A stretch of 64,000 nucleotides of DNA. Source: Trichomonas tenax. Taxonomy: Eukaryota > Parabasalia > Trichomonadida > Trichomonadidae. This document shows, in pieces, positions 49,370 to 60,110 of the stretch (the first letter of the stretch is position 1; each line of letters begins with the position of its first letter). A program made the position numbers and the translations under genes. The stretch covers positions 25,308-89,307 of the forward strand of contig JALKBU010000087.1 of NCBI GenBank assembly GCA_023091735.1, read 5' to 3'. The notes under the pieces were generated by a model. It ran no database searches and was not told the DNA's origin. It saw only the letters and a list, made by a program, of their open reading frames with translations.

Positions 49370-51610
49370 TTATTCTTGATTATTTTCTAATCTAATATCG
49401 ATTTGATTATTCCGTTCCATTTGCGCCGCGATTTCTTCATCAAGTCTTGAGTTAAGCATATTCGCTTTGTTTATGTCGCTCTCTAACTCCAATCTTCGGA
49501 CTTCCATGTGTTTAATTTGCTCAGATCTTCTTTTTTCGCGACTGTTTTTCTTTGCTATTGTCATCTGTAAATTATTGATTTCTGTTGTTATATCTTTGAC
49601 ATTATTTGAGGATTTGCTGGATATTTCAACGAGCTCTATTTGACTCTTTTCTAGTTTCTTTATTGCCTTTCCTAGATTCGAAACTTGCGCATCTAATTTA
49701 TCCAATCTTTCTTGCGTGATTTTGTTTGATTGTTCAGCAGCAGATTTCGATGTTTTCGCTTGCGTTTGGAAGTCATTGATCTGATTTTGCAGTGATATAA
49801 GTTCTTGCTGCTGAGATTCAGTGATTTTTGCGATTTTGCTGTTAATATTTTGAATTTCTTTTTGCTTCGCATCAATTTCTATTTTTGTTTTAGATTCTTG
49901 TTCTTTCTTCTTCTGAGTTAAAAATTTCTTCAGTTGGATGTTTATCTCGTTGTTTGACTGGTTCTGTGATTCAATGCTTCCAATATTTGAGCAGATCTGA
50001 TTTATAGACATTTTTATTTGCTGTGCTTTCGCATTTAACAATTTGATGTCATATTGCTGTGGTTTGTTGTTAGAATTGAAATCATCGATTCTCTTTTTGA
50101 TTTTTATGTTATCTCGGTGGATTTGGATCATTTGCTCTGTTATTTCGCGGCATTTTTCATTGAAATTGAAGATTTCTGTTAAATATTCGTCTCTTGACTT
50201 TTGTCCTGTGGATTCTTTTAGAGTTTGGTTCTTTTTATTGCTGTCTTGAATTTCTGTCAATAAAAACTCTTTTTCTCTTATGAAATTTGAATTCTCCGCT
50301 TTTGCTTCATTTAATCTTATATCTAATTTATACAATACGCCAGAATAGTAATCTTTAGCCGATTTATCCATTTGTTCTACTTGTATATCAAGTTTTTGTT
50401 TCACATTTTCAACTAATTTGTTCAGATTTTGAATTTCGTCTGAATATCCATCTCTTTCGACTCTGTATCTGTGTATCTCTTCCAACGTTTTATCAGATAA
50501 ATCTGTTGCTTCAATGAGTTTTTGAATAACTTCATCTTGCTTTAATCTGTTTTGTTTGATGATTTCTTGGGAATGTTCATAAGATTTCGAGATTTCTTGA
50601 TAGTTTTGATACTGCAAAGTTACCTTTTCCAGTTGACTTTTCACATTTTGAACAATTTTTTCTAAATCTTCAACAGCGGACTTCAAATGAACGTTAAAAT
50701 TAGCCAACTGTGGACTTATTTTCTTTATTTCGACAATTGCACGCGAACAGTTGTTCATTTCACGCTTTAAATCCGTGATTTCAGCTGTTTTATCATTTAA
50801 TTTAGCAACTTGCTTCTTCTTTTGTTCCTGAAGTTCCTCTATTGATTTTTCGCAGTCATCTCGAACTTGAGTCATTTCTTCAACTTCTTTTTGTTGAATC
50901 GTTAATATTCGATTAAATCTTGCGATTTCGGCTTCATAGTAGTTCTGTAGATTCTGATCAATGAATTCTTCCTTTTCCAAGTCTTCATCCGTTTCTTCTA
51001 CTTGTGGTGGTGAAGATGTAATTTTATATTGTAATTGATTGATTTCATCGACGAGTTGATTGATTTGTTGTCGTGCAGCGAGTGCTGACTCTTCTGCTTC
51101 TTTGATTTTATTCCGCATTTCAGATTTTTGCTTTGTTTTTGGATCATTTTCATCTCTGTAAGGTTCTGATGTTGTATCTGAGTCTAAATTGATCAGATCC
51201 AGCTTTTTATTCAGTTCTTTCTTGTGTTTAAGCTGTATATGCGACATTTCAATTTGATCATCGATATATAAGAGAAGTTGCTTTATATCTGATATATTAT
51301 CAATGAATTCATGTAATACTTTATCAACAACCTCGAAATCAGGTTCTTTCTTGTCTGCATCATCGAATGCAGATTCGAATTCCGACTCAGGAGGCGATTT
51401 TTTGTAATCTTTGAACGAATTTAGTGTTTTCATTGCATCTTCAACGATAGAAAGTTTGTATTGAATTTCTTCTTGGAGTTGTTCTAAAGATGTAATAAAC
51501 GTTGAAAGGCTTTCGATGGAATTTTGCGAACTAAAGTTATTCATGTTCCCTCCCTCAGAATTGTATATATCCTGTTCGTGGATAGAAAGTTCGCTTGACC
51601 CATTTTCCAT
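49370..51610 (-). CDS. Long coiled-coil protein
   Basis: 746 aa from ATG 51610 (MENGSSELSIHEQD); an in-frame ATG at 51691 would add a basic extension. Nearly the whole protein from about residue 40 is heptad-rich coiled coil with Gln/Glu/Lys bias and short breaks (about 145-175). No head domain, no tail motif. Such proteins in trichomonads often belong to the cytoskeleton (costa, basal body, axoneme); that is inference. No neighbours clearly linked. Confidence 0.85.
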   Translation of the reverse strand: MENGSSELSIHEQDIYNSEGGNMNNFSSQNSIESLSTFITSLEQLQEEIQYKLSIVEDAMKTLNSFKDYKKSPPESEFESAFDDADKKEPDFEVVDKVLHEFIDNISDIKQLLLYIDDQIEMSHIQLKHKKELNKKLDLINLDSDTTSEPYRDENDPKTKQKSEMRNKIKEAEESALAARQQINQLVDEINQLQYKITSSPPQVEETDEDLEKEEFIDQNLQNYYEAEIARFNRILTIQQKEVEEMTQVRDDCEKSIEELQEQKKKQVAKLNDKTAEITDLKREMNNCSRAIVEIKKISPQLANFNVHLKSAVEDLEKIVQNVKSQLEKVTLQYQNYQEISKSYEHSQEIIKQNRLKQDEVIQKLIEATDLSDKTLEEIHRYRVERDGYSDEIQNLNKLVENVKQKLDIQVEQMDKSAKDYYSGVLYKLDIRLNEAKAENSNFIREKEFLLTEIQDSNKKNQTLKESTGQKSRDEYLTEIFNFNEKCREITEQMIQIHRDNIKIKKRIDDFNSNNKPQQYDIKLLNAKAQQIKMSINQICSNIGSIESQNQSNNEINIQLKKFLTQKKKEQESKTKIEIDAKQKEIQNINSKIAKITESQQQELISLQNQINDFQTQAKTSKSAAEQSNKITQERLDKLDAQVSNLGKAIKKLEKSQIELVEISSKSSNNVKDITTEINNLQMTIAKKNSREKRRSEQIKHMEVRRLELESDINKANMLNSRLDEEIAAQMERNNQIDIRLENNQE

Positions 51611-52112
51611 TTTTTTAAAAAAATTGCGAACGTTTAAAATTTTATTTAACCTTATTCCTCGGAAGAATTCATCAACTTCAAAAATCATCAATAATCAACA
51701 GATCTTAGATTATTATATATGAAATATTTCTTCACTTGGTGTTGTATCTAATTGACTATATTATTCATGTTTTATATCTCTGAAACGGTCAAAAAATCTT
51801 GATTAAAAATGAAAACCAAAATGCCTTCTTATTTTAGAACCTCTTAAAACAAATCGCATTTATTTATATAAGACTATATAGCACAGAGAGTTGACATAAT
51901 TCTCTCGCGTTATGGCACAAATTTCATGAAAGAAAAGAATAACAACATTTGAATATCAACTTCACTTCAAAATAACCAATAAACAGTTTATAAATAGAGT
52001 GCTAAAGCTTTACCTTTAGCAAAATGTAATAAACCTAAATCAATTTCAGTCCATATTTCAAAATTTAAAAAATGAAAATCTCAAAAATAACATTTTTATT
52101 ATTATAAACAAT
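51611..52112. other. AT-rich intergenic
   Basis: No supported ORF, RNA gene or recurrent element. Confidence 0.5.
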
Positions 52113-54992
52113 CTAATTCTTTGCCATGACGATTGAGCAGCTTTCTATCTCGATTCTTTTGTCTTCTGGAACTTCAAACAAAGTCTGAATGAGACTGATA
52201 ATTGTTGAAGCAACTTTCTTCTGTCCCAAAACATTATCAGCAGCTTGAACTTCTTTAATGGACTCTTCAAACATATGGACGTAAGCAGGGAAACCGCCGG
52301 CGTTCTCAGCAGTGATTCTCAATTGTGTTCCATCGACAAATTTCACAGCGATGTCTGAATGAGCTCCGGGAGCACAAACATTTCCAATGCTGACAATCTC
52401 GCATGAATGAGACAAATCAACGTCAGAACTATCGATTGGCTGAAGACGTTCATGACAATTCTTGACGTCCATAGCAGCAACAAACTGTGTTCTGTTCATA
52501 AGCTTCTTTGTGATTGAAAGAATGTTGATTATCTCTTCTTCATCTTTGATCTCAAAGTCTGCATTGCCTAAGTGGTCTGCGATAATCAAGCAGTTTGCGA
52601 AGGAGAAGATATCAGCAACTCTTGCTGGAATTTCAGCTGCTATCTTGATGAACTTTGCTTTGCTTTCTTTGTTTGCATCATAAATGATTCCCAATAAACT
52701 TTCTAAATCACACAAAGGACGACGCATGTAGTTCTGTGTTGTCAGTGGCTTTGGCAATTTCGGTCTTGCTCCGCTTTCAACATTCTCGAATGCCTTTGCG
52801 ATTGAAGGAAGATATGGACCGATATCAGCTCTCTGAACTTCAAGAGATCTCACAGTTGCTCTCGAATAGAATTGATAAATCTCAGAGAAAGTTGGAGCAC
52901 GTGGCATTGCTTTGAAGTCCAATGAGACAACAAACGTTGATTTGAATGCACCTGATGTAACCAAATCCGTGAAATGTCTCATCAATACTGTACGAATGAA
53001 TGTAGTTTTTCCTGATTTAGATGGTCCTGTGATAACAGCTCTCACGAAAAATGATAAACCGCCTTCAGTTCTCATGAACTTTCTCAGTGTTGCTCTTGCA
53101 GCACCAATCAATCCGCCATCGAGTGGTTCAACATCATCAGCGTGCGCATGATATCTGAAGAGCGATGTAAGCTCATCATCGCTCTTCTGTGTTGGATCAT
53201 AAAGGCGCCAAACAGAAGTTAACCATGATTGCTTGTGAGCGGACTGAAGACGAGCGACTCTTGATAAGTGACGCTTTCCTTGGTCATCGCATCCATCATA
53301 GAAGTTTTCAGCAAATTCGACGTTATCGTTATTAAGGTGATTAATAAAGCGACCTTTCATTGTTTCATCTTCGACAAGTGTTGAGAAAGCTGATGTTGCA
53401 ACTGATGGAGCTGTAGATCCAAGATCTCCTGGACTACGGAGAGCATCGAATATATCTCCTTCCTCGTAATGCTTGACGCGCTTCTTTTCAGCTTCTGGTT
53501 CTCTCGACTGCAACTTGACAATATTTTTAACGTTTGCGAGATTGGAGAAAACATCGCCAGATCCTGATGCAATGTATTCTGTATCATTCAAAGAGTCAAT
53601 GAGCATGTTCAATGGGTTCTCGAAGCCATTTTCTAGATGCAAATCAATATTTAATTGATCAACGTTGTCTGCAATTTCGCAGAATCTTGTGAAGTTGAAA
53701 ATTTCACCAACAAGTTTAGGAAGCTTGAAAATTGTGTTAACAAACTCTGTTTCATCATCATAAGAAAGTGCATCAATATCATGGAGCAGTTTTTGAAGCT
53801 TTTTAAGTAATTCTTCGATTTGCGGCGGTGTTTTTGGTCTTTGTGGAATGATTGGTTTTACGCGTTCAGCAATCATTCCGAATGCACGACGAATTGATGA
53901 AATGTAGTTGCTTAAATCAGGAATCTGGCAAGACAATCCACTTATTGTTCTATCAACGATATAATTATATAAAGCCCACACAGACTTTTCATTTTGAAGT
54001 GTGGAGAAATCGAATGATGTAACAAACAAATGCTGATAATCTTGCGATGCGGCTGCATAAGCGAGATATTGAAGGGAAGCATCAACAACGAATGTTGTCT
54101 TTCCTGAGTCATTAGGACCCTTAACAGCATAGTTTGACTGAATTATCGCTGTTCCATCTAATTCAACAGCCATATTTTTCAAATCGTAAGCTGAGCGGGC
54201 AACATTTCCAAAATCGTAGTTATTGAGCTCATTCGGATTGTTTGCAAGTATGTCGAGGACTTCATTCAGCTTCTTATAGTATTTATCTTCAAAACAATAC
54301 GCCCAGACAGATGCGAGCCAAATATAGTTTTCTGGCTTGAAGTCTGTACTTTGGACAGAGTTTGTAGCGAATTCTCGTGTTCTTTGATCCAAATTTGTTA
54401 AAAATGAAGAAATATCTTCAACTTTGATTGCTATTTTTTGAACAGTGGCGTTTCTGTTCTTTTGCTCGAACTTTGGAACATTTTGCATCATCGGTGGCGG
54501 CTTTATTGACTGAGATTTAGGTCGAACTTCTGCAAAATCATCTTCATCTGAGCTATATTCGTCCTCAGAATTAACTATTGGTTGTTTCTTAGAAAGTTTT
54601 GGTATTTTTGATTTTGCTAGTGATGTTTTTGGTGATTGAATTTGATTTTCATTTTCTTCGTTTTTTTCAGGCTGCATTTTTGCATCATTTTGTGTTTTAA
54701 TCGAAGAGCCGTTGTTTTCTGATTTATTTTCGTTGTTATTCTTTTCATTATTATTTTCTTGATCGATTCCATTGAATTCTTCTGGATATGGTTCATTATT
54801 CTCGAACAAAAGATCGATTCTTCTATCTTTTACTTCGTTTTCTTTGGCTCCTGCAGAAAAATAATTTGGAATGTGCTCTTTTAACGAGAATTTCTTCATC
54901 TGATATGGCGTTGGTTGGTCAACCGTTGATAAAATAACGAGTGATGGTCTCGAAGCTCCTTTTTTCTTTTTAGGAGAATGATTCATCGACAT
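52113..54992 (-). CDS. Tandem P-loop NTPase-like protein
   Basis: 959 aa. The N-terminal 190 residues are disordered, with Asn/Glu-rich and acidic stretches. Two related modules follow. Module 1 has GPNDSGKTTF near 292-301 and a later ADNVDQLNIDL; module 2 has GPSKSGKTTFIRTV near 655-668 and LIIADHLGNADFEI. In both, the P-loop is followed by a similar pattern (FxxSxDF or VVSLDFK strand, then a helical region), so this is an internal duplication. The 666-aa doublecortin-like protein at 9.6 kb has a third copy. No named NTPase family recognised; STAND/AAA-like P-loop protein is the broad guess. Confidence 0.8.
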   Translation of the reverse strand: MSMNHSPKKKKGASRPSLVILSTVDQPTPYQMKKFSLKEHIPNYFSAGAKENEVKDRRIDLLFENNEPYPEEFNGIDQENNNEKNNNENKSENNGSSIKTQNDAKMQPEKNEENENQIQSPKTSLAKSKIPKLSKKQPIVNSEDEYSSDEDDFAEVRPKSQSIKPPPMMQNVPKFEQKNRNATVQKIAIKVEDISSFLTNLDQRTREFATNSVQSTDFKPENYIWLASVWAYCFEDKYYKKLNEVLDILANNPNELNNYDFGNVARSAYDLKNMAVELDGTAIIQSNYAVKGPNDSGKTTFVVDASLQYLAYAAASQDYQHLFVTSFDFSTLQNEKSVWALYNYIVDRTISGLSCQIPDLSNYISSIRRAFGMIAERVKPIIPQRPKTPPQIEELLKKLQKLLHDIDALSYDDETEFVNTIFKLPKLVGEIFNFTRFCEIADNVDQLNIDLHLENGFENPLNMLIDSLNDTEYIASGSGDVFSNLANVKNIVKLQSREPEAEKKRVKHYEEGDIFDALRSPGDLGSTAPSVATSAFSTLVEDETMKGRFINHLNNDNVEFAENFYDGCDDQGKRHLSRVARLQSAHKQSWLTSVWRLYDPTQKSDDELTSLFRYHAHADDVEPLDGGLIGAARATLRKFMRTEGGLSFFVRAVITGPSKSGKTTFIRTVLMRHFTDLVTSGAFKSTFVVSLDFKAMPRAPTFSEIYQFYSRATVRSLEVQRADIGPYLPSIAKAFENVESGARPKLPKPLTTQNYMRRPLCDLESLLGIIYDANKESKAKFIKIAAEIPARVADIFSFANCLIIADHLGNADFEIKDEEEIINILSITKKLMNRTQFVAAMDVKNCHERLQPIDSSDVDLSHSCEIVSIGNVCAPGAHSDIAVKFVDGTQLRITAENAGGFPAYVHMFEESIKEVQAADNVLGQKKVASTIISLIQTLFEVPEDKRIEIESCSIVMAKN

Positions 54993-55502
54993 TCAAAAAA
55001 ATAACACTTTTTTCCACATTTGAAATATTCAATAAACATAAAATCTAAAAAGAGAACCCCATAAAAATCTTAAATCAACCAAATTCGAAAATTGAATAAA
55101 AATAATATTTTGATTCATAGTATTTCAATGATATTATTGTTATGTTCACATACAGCTTAGCATAGATCTTTGATATCGAAATATGATCACAATAATTTGT
55201 ATTTTTCAATAAATATATTTTTAATAACATAGAAGACATATTATGCAACTGCAAAGAATAGACGAGCTAAGTATAATACATAGCTTTAATGAACAGAATG
55301 AAAGAATATAAATTTTCATATCAATATTATGTTCAATTCTTTGGAAGACATGGTTAAATCAAACCTGTCATCAAAACAATAGAATCTTCTGAATTATGAA
55401 CTTCGTTATCTAAATGAACTTTATTAACCATTACCATAAATATTATGAGTGTGAGGATTGAGAATATCTGGTTTATATAGTTTAGATAAGCTGTTAATAG
55501 AA
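54993..55502. other. AT-rich intergenic
   Basis: Between the tandem P-loop gene and a decayed membrane-protein gene. No feature supported. Confidence 0.5.
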
Positions 55503-55755
55503 TCATCTGATATCTATCTTTGCCAAAAAATTTGTATCATTTATCATATATAAGAAAATCATCATTAAATGCATGCCGGATAATTGTGGAAATTGTGAAG
55601 ATGCATGTGGAAAGTATGAGGAAAGTAATGATGATTTTGAATTTTTTGGTTGTTGCTCTTTTAATGACATCATTGAACACAAATGCCTGAGCTGTGATCG
55701 AAATAAAGTATAATTTGTTGAAGTATTCGAAGGAAACGCATAATTTTCCAATTAT

Positions 55756-56225
55756 TTAGTTATGATCAAAAGCGAAAGTTGAATGTAATTGAATAAAAAC
55801 ATATCCTGCGAAGCCCAGTATAGAAGCGACAAAAAATGCATAGTTAACGATCGTATAAAATGTAGTTAAAGGCAGATGGAATAATTTCATCAATCTGATG
55901 CATTGTAATGACACGCACGAGAAAGGAATCGTTATAACTAATTCACATTGCTGAACATGAATATCAGCAATGTAAGTATTTATGTATTGTTTGTATTGAA
56001 GAATCTGGGTTGAAATACGCATTGCAAAAAACAATCCGATGACAAATGTGAACAATTTAATAGAACGTGATGAAGGAGTCTCTCTTTTACAGAAATGGAA
56101 TAATTAACGAGATAAATAATACATGCAATACATGAAATAGCACTGACAACTAAAAGAAATATAGAGGAAGGAGAATTGCATTCATCTAATTGAAGCATAT
56201 AAGTGCATTTATCATATTTTCCCAT
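55756..56225 (-). pseudogene. Frameshifted multi-TM protein
   Basis: Starts with ATG 56225 (MGKYDKCTYMLQLDEC) and a membrane segment (SSIFLLVVSAISCIACIIYL), then the frame breaks near 56085 in TCTGTAAAAGAGAG. The next frame continues with two or three more membrane segments (TFVIGLFFAM, then CELVITIPFSCVSL, then NYAFFVASILGFAGYVFI) to a stop at 55756. The intact protein would be a small four-span protein of about 155 residues. Unknown family. Promoter elements at 56281 and 56330 remain intact, so decay may be recent, or the frameshift is an assembly error. Confidence 0.5.
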
Positions 56226-56267
56226 TTTGAAGTGACAAATTGACACAATTAACTTGTCATTTAACAC

Positions 56268-56936
56268 AACAAATTTCAGTTTTACATGTCAGAAAAGTTA
56301 AATCTGCCGATTCTCTTAATTTTTAATATTTTACACGTCAAAAAATACATCATAAACTGAAAATTGCAAAAGAAGGATTGTTTTAAGGGATCGCGCAACT
56401 ATTCAATTTTATTTAAAAGAGGGGTGGCACTAAATTAATGAGTGGATTCGCTCAAAGCCTTGGTTAATAAAGCGTATTAGACTTTGATATTAAATCCCTG
56501 TGTTATATTCATCCAATATATTACAATTTTCGATAAAATCTAACAAAATATCCTTTAATTGAGAGATAATTTTAGATATTTTGTAAAAAATATGGCATTT
56601 AGATATTCTTGTCTCAGAAATCATCATACTTCTTTCAAGATTATATCATCAATGCTCGTTTATAACTACAAATTGTTTTTTGGCAAAATTTCAAATCACA
56701 AATTTATAACCATTCAGAATTTAAGGCTGAAACCAATACAGTGGACAAGACAAAAGCTTGCATTTTGTATATCTTCGGTTATTTATCGTTATTATCAAAA
56801 TTCAGAAAAAAAAAACTCGAAATTTATAGCGATAAATTAAGAAATCAGAGCGTTAAAATAAAAAATCATATTCTTTAACATCAAATTAAGTTATACAATG
56901 TAGTTTATGAAATCAAATGAAAAAGATGAAATTTAA
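56268..56936. promoter_or_regulatory. Spacer with two recurrent elements
   Basis: TTTACATGTCA (56281-56291) and TTTACACGTCA (56330-56340) lie upstream of the broken membrane-protein gene. The rest, to 56936, is AT-rich without a supported ORF (a frame at 56559 opens with TTG only). Confidence 0.45.
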
Positions 56937-57880
56937 TGATTTTGCTTTAACAAGCATTTTCCATATTCTCCACTTCCTTTAACATTCTCCTTCCTTTCGC
57001 TTCGTTTCTTTGCACGATAGACAGTTCTTGCATTATCTGATTTCGTATCTTTTACGAATCTTGCTTCGTCTTTTTGCATCAGCTTCTCCACTTAAGCAGC
57101 ATTTGGCAGCTGAATGTTTGCTGCCTTTTGAAGATCCAACAATCCTTTGTTGCTCTCATCCCTGTAAATCACACCAAGATCTGTACGTAAATCATAGCTA
57201 TTTACCCAATTCACGTGTTTTGGTGCAAACTGTGCGTAATTAGCATGGATTCATTATCATTCGTTGTATAGATCGGATTTACCAGATCAAACACTTCTGA
57301 TAAGCTGTGTACTAAGGTTCTAAGTTGAATAGTGTAGTCAAAATCATGGGCATGTTCCCATAGTTCACATTTAGTATCTGGAAGGTGAATGCACTTTTCA
57401 TGAAAGTCACACAAATGCTGCACTGAGTATTTCCAATATCTTTTTTTTCTCCTCGGTAGTCAATGTTTGAACGTGCAAAAGAAACTTGAAATATTTAGAA
57501 AGTCGTTCTTTTGCTAATGGGAAGCTGGAATTTTTTTTTTCTCTCTCTTATTAGTATGTTTTGGACCAAAATAACCATCTTCAAGATTACTGAACATTGT
57601 ACTGAATCTTTTTGAAGCGTGATTTGGATCCAAATATTCAGTTGCATTTGGGAAGAAAGAATGAAATATCTTCGCAGTTGCGGCATCACGGTCATGGACA
57701 AAACCTTGCACGTTCATTGATGAAATTTGCTTGCAAGTTTCATGCTTAAGAAAACTTTCCATTCCTTTATCATCGTAATTTGTTTCATAATGTTCTTGCC
57801 AAATATCATTTGGAGGGAAATCAAAATGTTTAAAATATATTCTGTCATTACAAAAGCTACTATTATCTCCTCATATTATG
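56937..57880 (-). pseudogene. Decayed transposase-like gene
   Basis: Reading down the minus strand, coherent protein pieces occur in different frames: an upstream piece with FDFPPNDIWQEHYETNYDDK, then FVHDRDAATAKIFHSFFPNA and EYLDPNHASKRF, a frame change at a ten-T run (57531-57540), LTTEEKKKILEILSA, another shift, CDFHEKCIHLPDTKCELWEH, ending ITHSLHQNT, then a basic tail. The HDRD, DPNHxxK, CxFHxKC and TTNDNES motifs have the pattern of a DDE/RNase H-like transposase family seen in many eukaryotes. At least two frameshifts and several stops: dead. Family placement is by motif memory. Confidence 0.55.
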
Positions 57881-58409
57881 TCACTTTTAAAACACAATGT
57901 TTCATCATTATCATTCATCGAATATCAATTTTAAAATTGGATTGTAAACTAGTCGTTTGTGATTTTCTAGTGAATTGTTACCGATTTCAGATAATAATGT
58001 ATTTTGTGTTTATTTTCGATATTTTTGCCTTTTCCTTTCTTGATGACAATTATTGTTTTGATATAATGGATGAGTCATATGTTAACACATGTCAGGATTT
58101 GTTATTCTGTCATGTATTTTCTCAGTAATCTTTTCAATATTTGATGTTTTTGACTACAAAAAGTGGTTTTGTTTTAATTTAGTCAAAAAAAATCTAAGGT
58201 CCAATAAAATCGGTTCTTTATGTATATGTAATTCAATGCTTTTAACAATAGAGAACGAAGAATTTAACATTTAACATTTTACATGACAAATATTATTTTT
58301 ACATGTCAATTCACATGATTACTTGATTTATTGGTTTAAATTTCTAAATTATAATAAAGAATAAAAGTATTACATATTCTGATGTCAATTTTTTGTTATT
58401 TATTTTTCA
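57881..58409. promoter_or_regulatory. Spacer with two recurrent elements before Rag-like gene
   Basis: TTTACATGACA (58278-58288) and TTTACATGTCA (58298-58308) are about 100-130 bp before ATG 58410, 20 bp apart. A TCAATG start context overlaps the ATG. Earlier part has no supported ORF. Confidence 0.5.
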
Positions 58410-59348
58410 ATGTTCAACTTCGATGCCGATCTCTACAACATTGATGCCCACTTTACAGATGAAGCGACATCGATGGTGACGTTCAACAATACAACAAACT
58501 TGGGATCAATAGTTCTCGTTGGCCCAAAAGATTCCGGAAAATATTCTGTTTTTGGACAAATTTTCGAAAAATTCCGTCGCGCTCCTGGTCTATCCAAAGA
58601 AAAACACGAGTCAAAGAGAATGGAAATAAGAAATGCGATGTTTAGATTCCCAATACAATATACAGCTCAAGCACCGTTCGATTTGCAGCAACATCCTGAA
58701 TATTTTGAGGGATGCAAAACCATTGTTTACGTTTTAAACGCTATAAAACCAGTAGACACAGAATCAGCAAATTCAGTTCAGTTTATTCGTAACTCAATGA
58801 TGGAAAAATCAGCAGTACACGTTTTAATCAACAAAATCGATTTAATTGAAGAAAACTTTGCAGCGACCATTCAGAAAATTAAAGATTTATTAACTCCAAT
58901 CTTTCATGATGCGACATTACACTGTGTGTCATTGATGCACGGATCTACAATTAACGCTATTTCTCAAATATTACAGTCTGCTGTTGTTAATAACGCAAAG
59001 ATGATCGAATCAATGAACAGATTTGCGAGATCTCTTGAATTAAAGAACGTTTTCTTGATTGACCTTCAGACGAAGCTTCCATTCCTTATGGGTGGCGATG
59101 AAGCAACAACAGAAACATATGTCATGATTCAACATGCGACTGAAATGTTTGTTTCAATGGCCACAATGATGGATGCAAAGTCTGCGCAATCAACAATGTC
59201 TGTGGAGATCGGAAATGTTTATTATCATCTGTTTTGGTCTGCTTTTGATGTTATTCTCGTTGGCGTTTCAGATAAGCACCTTCCAACAGCAACATCAAAG
59301 AATAATGTATTAGCTCTTTTGAATACACTTAGAAGAATCCTTCAGTAA
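58410..59348 (+). CDS. RagC/D (Gtr2)-like GTPase, degenerate P-loop
   Basis: 312 aa. The N-terminal G domain has VLVGPKDSGKYSVFG (about 31-45), TIVYVLNAIKP, VHVLINKIDLI (G4 NKxD intact) and the VSLMHGSTINAISQIL helix; the C-terminal half (about 195-312: NVFLIDLQTKLPF..., YVMIQHATEMFV) fits the roadblock-like dimerisation domain of Rag GTPases. Rag heterodimers recruit TORC1 to lysosomes in response to amino acids. The P-loop has Tyr where Ser/Thr binds magnesium, and no DxxG switch II is visible, so GTP hydrolysis is doubtful. Start codon is the first ATG, within TTTTTCAATG. Confidence 0.72.
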   Translation: MFNFDADLYNIDAHFTDEATSMVTFNNTTNLGSIVLVGPKDSGKYSVFGQIFEKFRRAPGLSKEKHESKRMEIRNAMFRFPIQYTAQAPFDLQQHPEYFEGCKTIVYVLNAIKPVDTESANSVQFIRNSMMEKSAVHVLINKIDLIEENFAATIQKIKDLLTPIFHDATLHCVSLMHGSTINAISQILQSAVVNNAKMIESMNRFARSLELKNVFLIDLQTKLPFLMGGDEATTETYVMIQHATEMFVSMATMMDAKSAQSTMSVEIGNVYYHLFWSAFDVILVGVSDKHLPTATSKNNVLALLNTLRRILQ

Positions 59349-60110
59349 CTCTGTAAATTAGAATATAAATCTTATTTTTATCTATAGCGAATAATATTCA
59401 AACACATATACATTCATACTACACTGTCTTATATTTCAAACATTTAAGAATCAAATGAACAAATCGAAGCAAGTTTGTTAATTATTTTCACAAAAATATC
59501 ATTTGATAAGGTCTTTTAGATATGAACAAATTATTATTTAATATGTACAATATGGAGCAATAATTTTGATGCCTTAAACACATATAAACCAAGATATCTT
59601 GTCATCTAATGTCATCTTTGAGATCTAGCTAAAAATTAATAATGATTATATTTTACTATAGAATTGCATAATATATTCTAGTATGTTGATCAATAAAGTT
59701 GATTAAAACATTGAATTTTTCAAAATATTTCATTCTAAATCAGGATTTAAATTTAATGAAAATATCAGATGTGATATCAAATTATAATGAATTTTGAGGA
59801 CCAAAAACTTAATTGACGAAATAGCTCTGTTGTATTAACATGGATTACATTAAAATGTTTGTAGCTTCTGCAAATTTAGAATTGATATTTTGGAAGTTCT
59901 TAAATGTTTAAATTTTGAACTACAAAAACCAAAAATATATTAAACTCTTGATGAATTAGTACATGAATTGTCCGCAAGCTATTTGGTGGTGGATCTGAAA
60001 ATATGGAATGCTCTAATGTCTCCAATTTGAAATTATACAATTCATTATTCAAACATAACTTCAGTGATCTTAGTTCTATAAAAAGGATTTTGTTTTTTAA
60101 CTGAGAGTAA
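59349..60110. other. AT-rich intergenic
   Basis: No supported feature; transition into the decayed tandem region. Confidence 0.5.
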
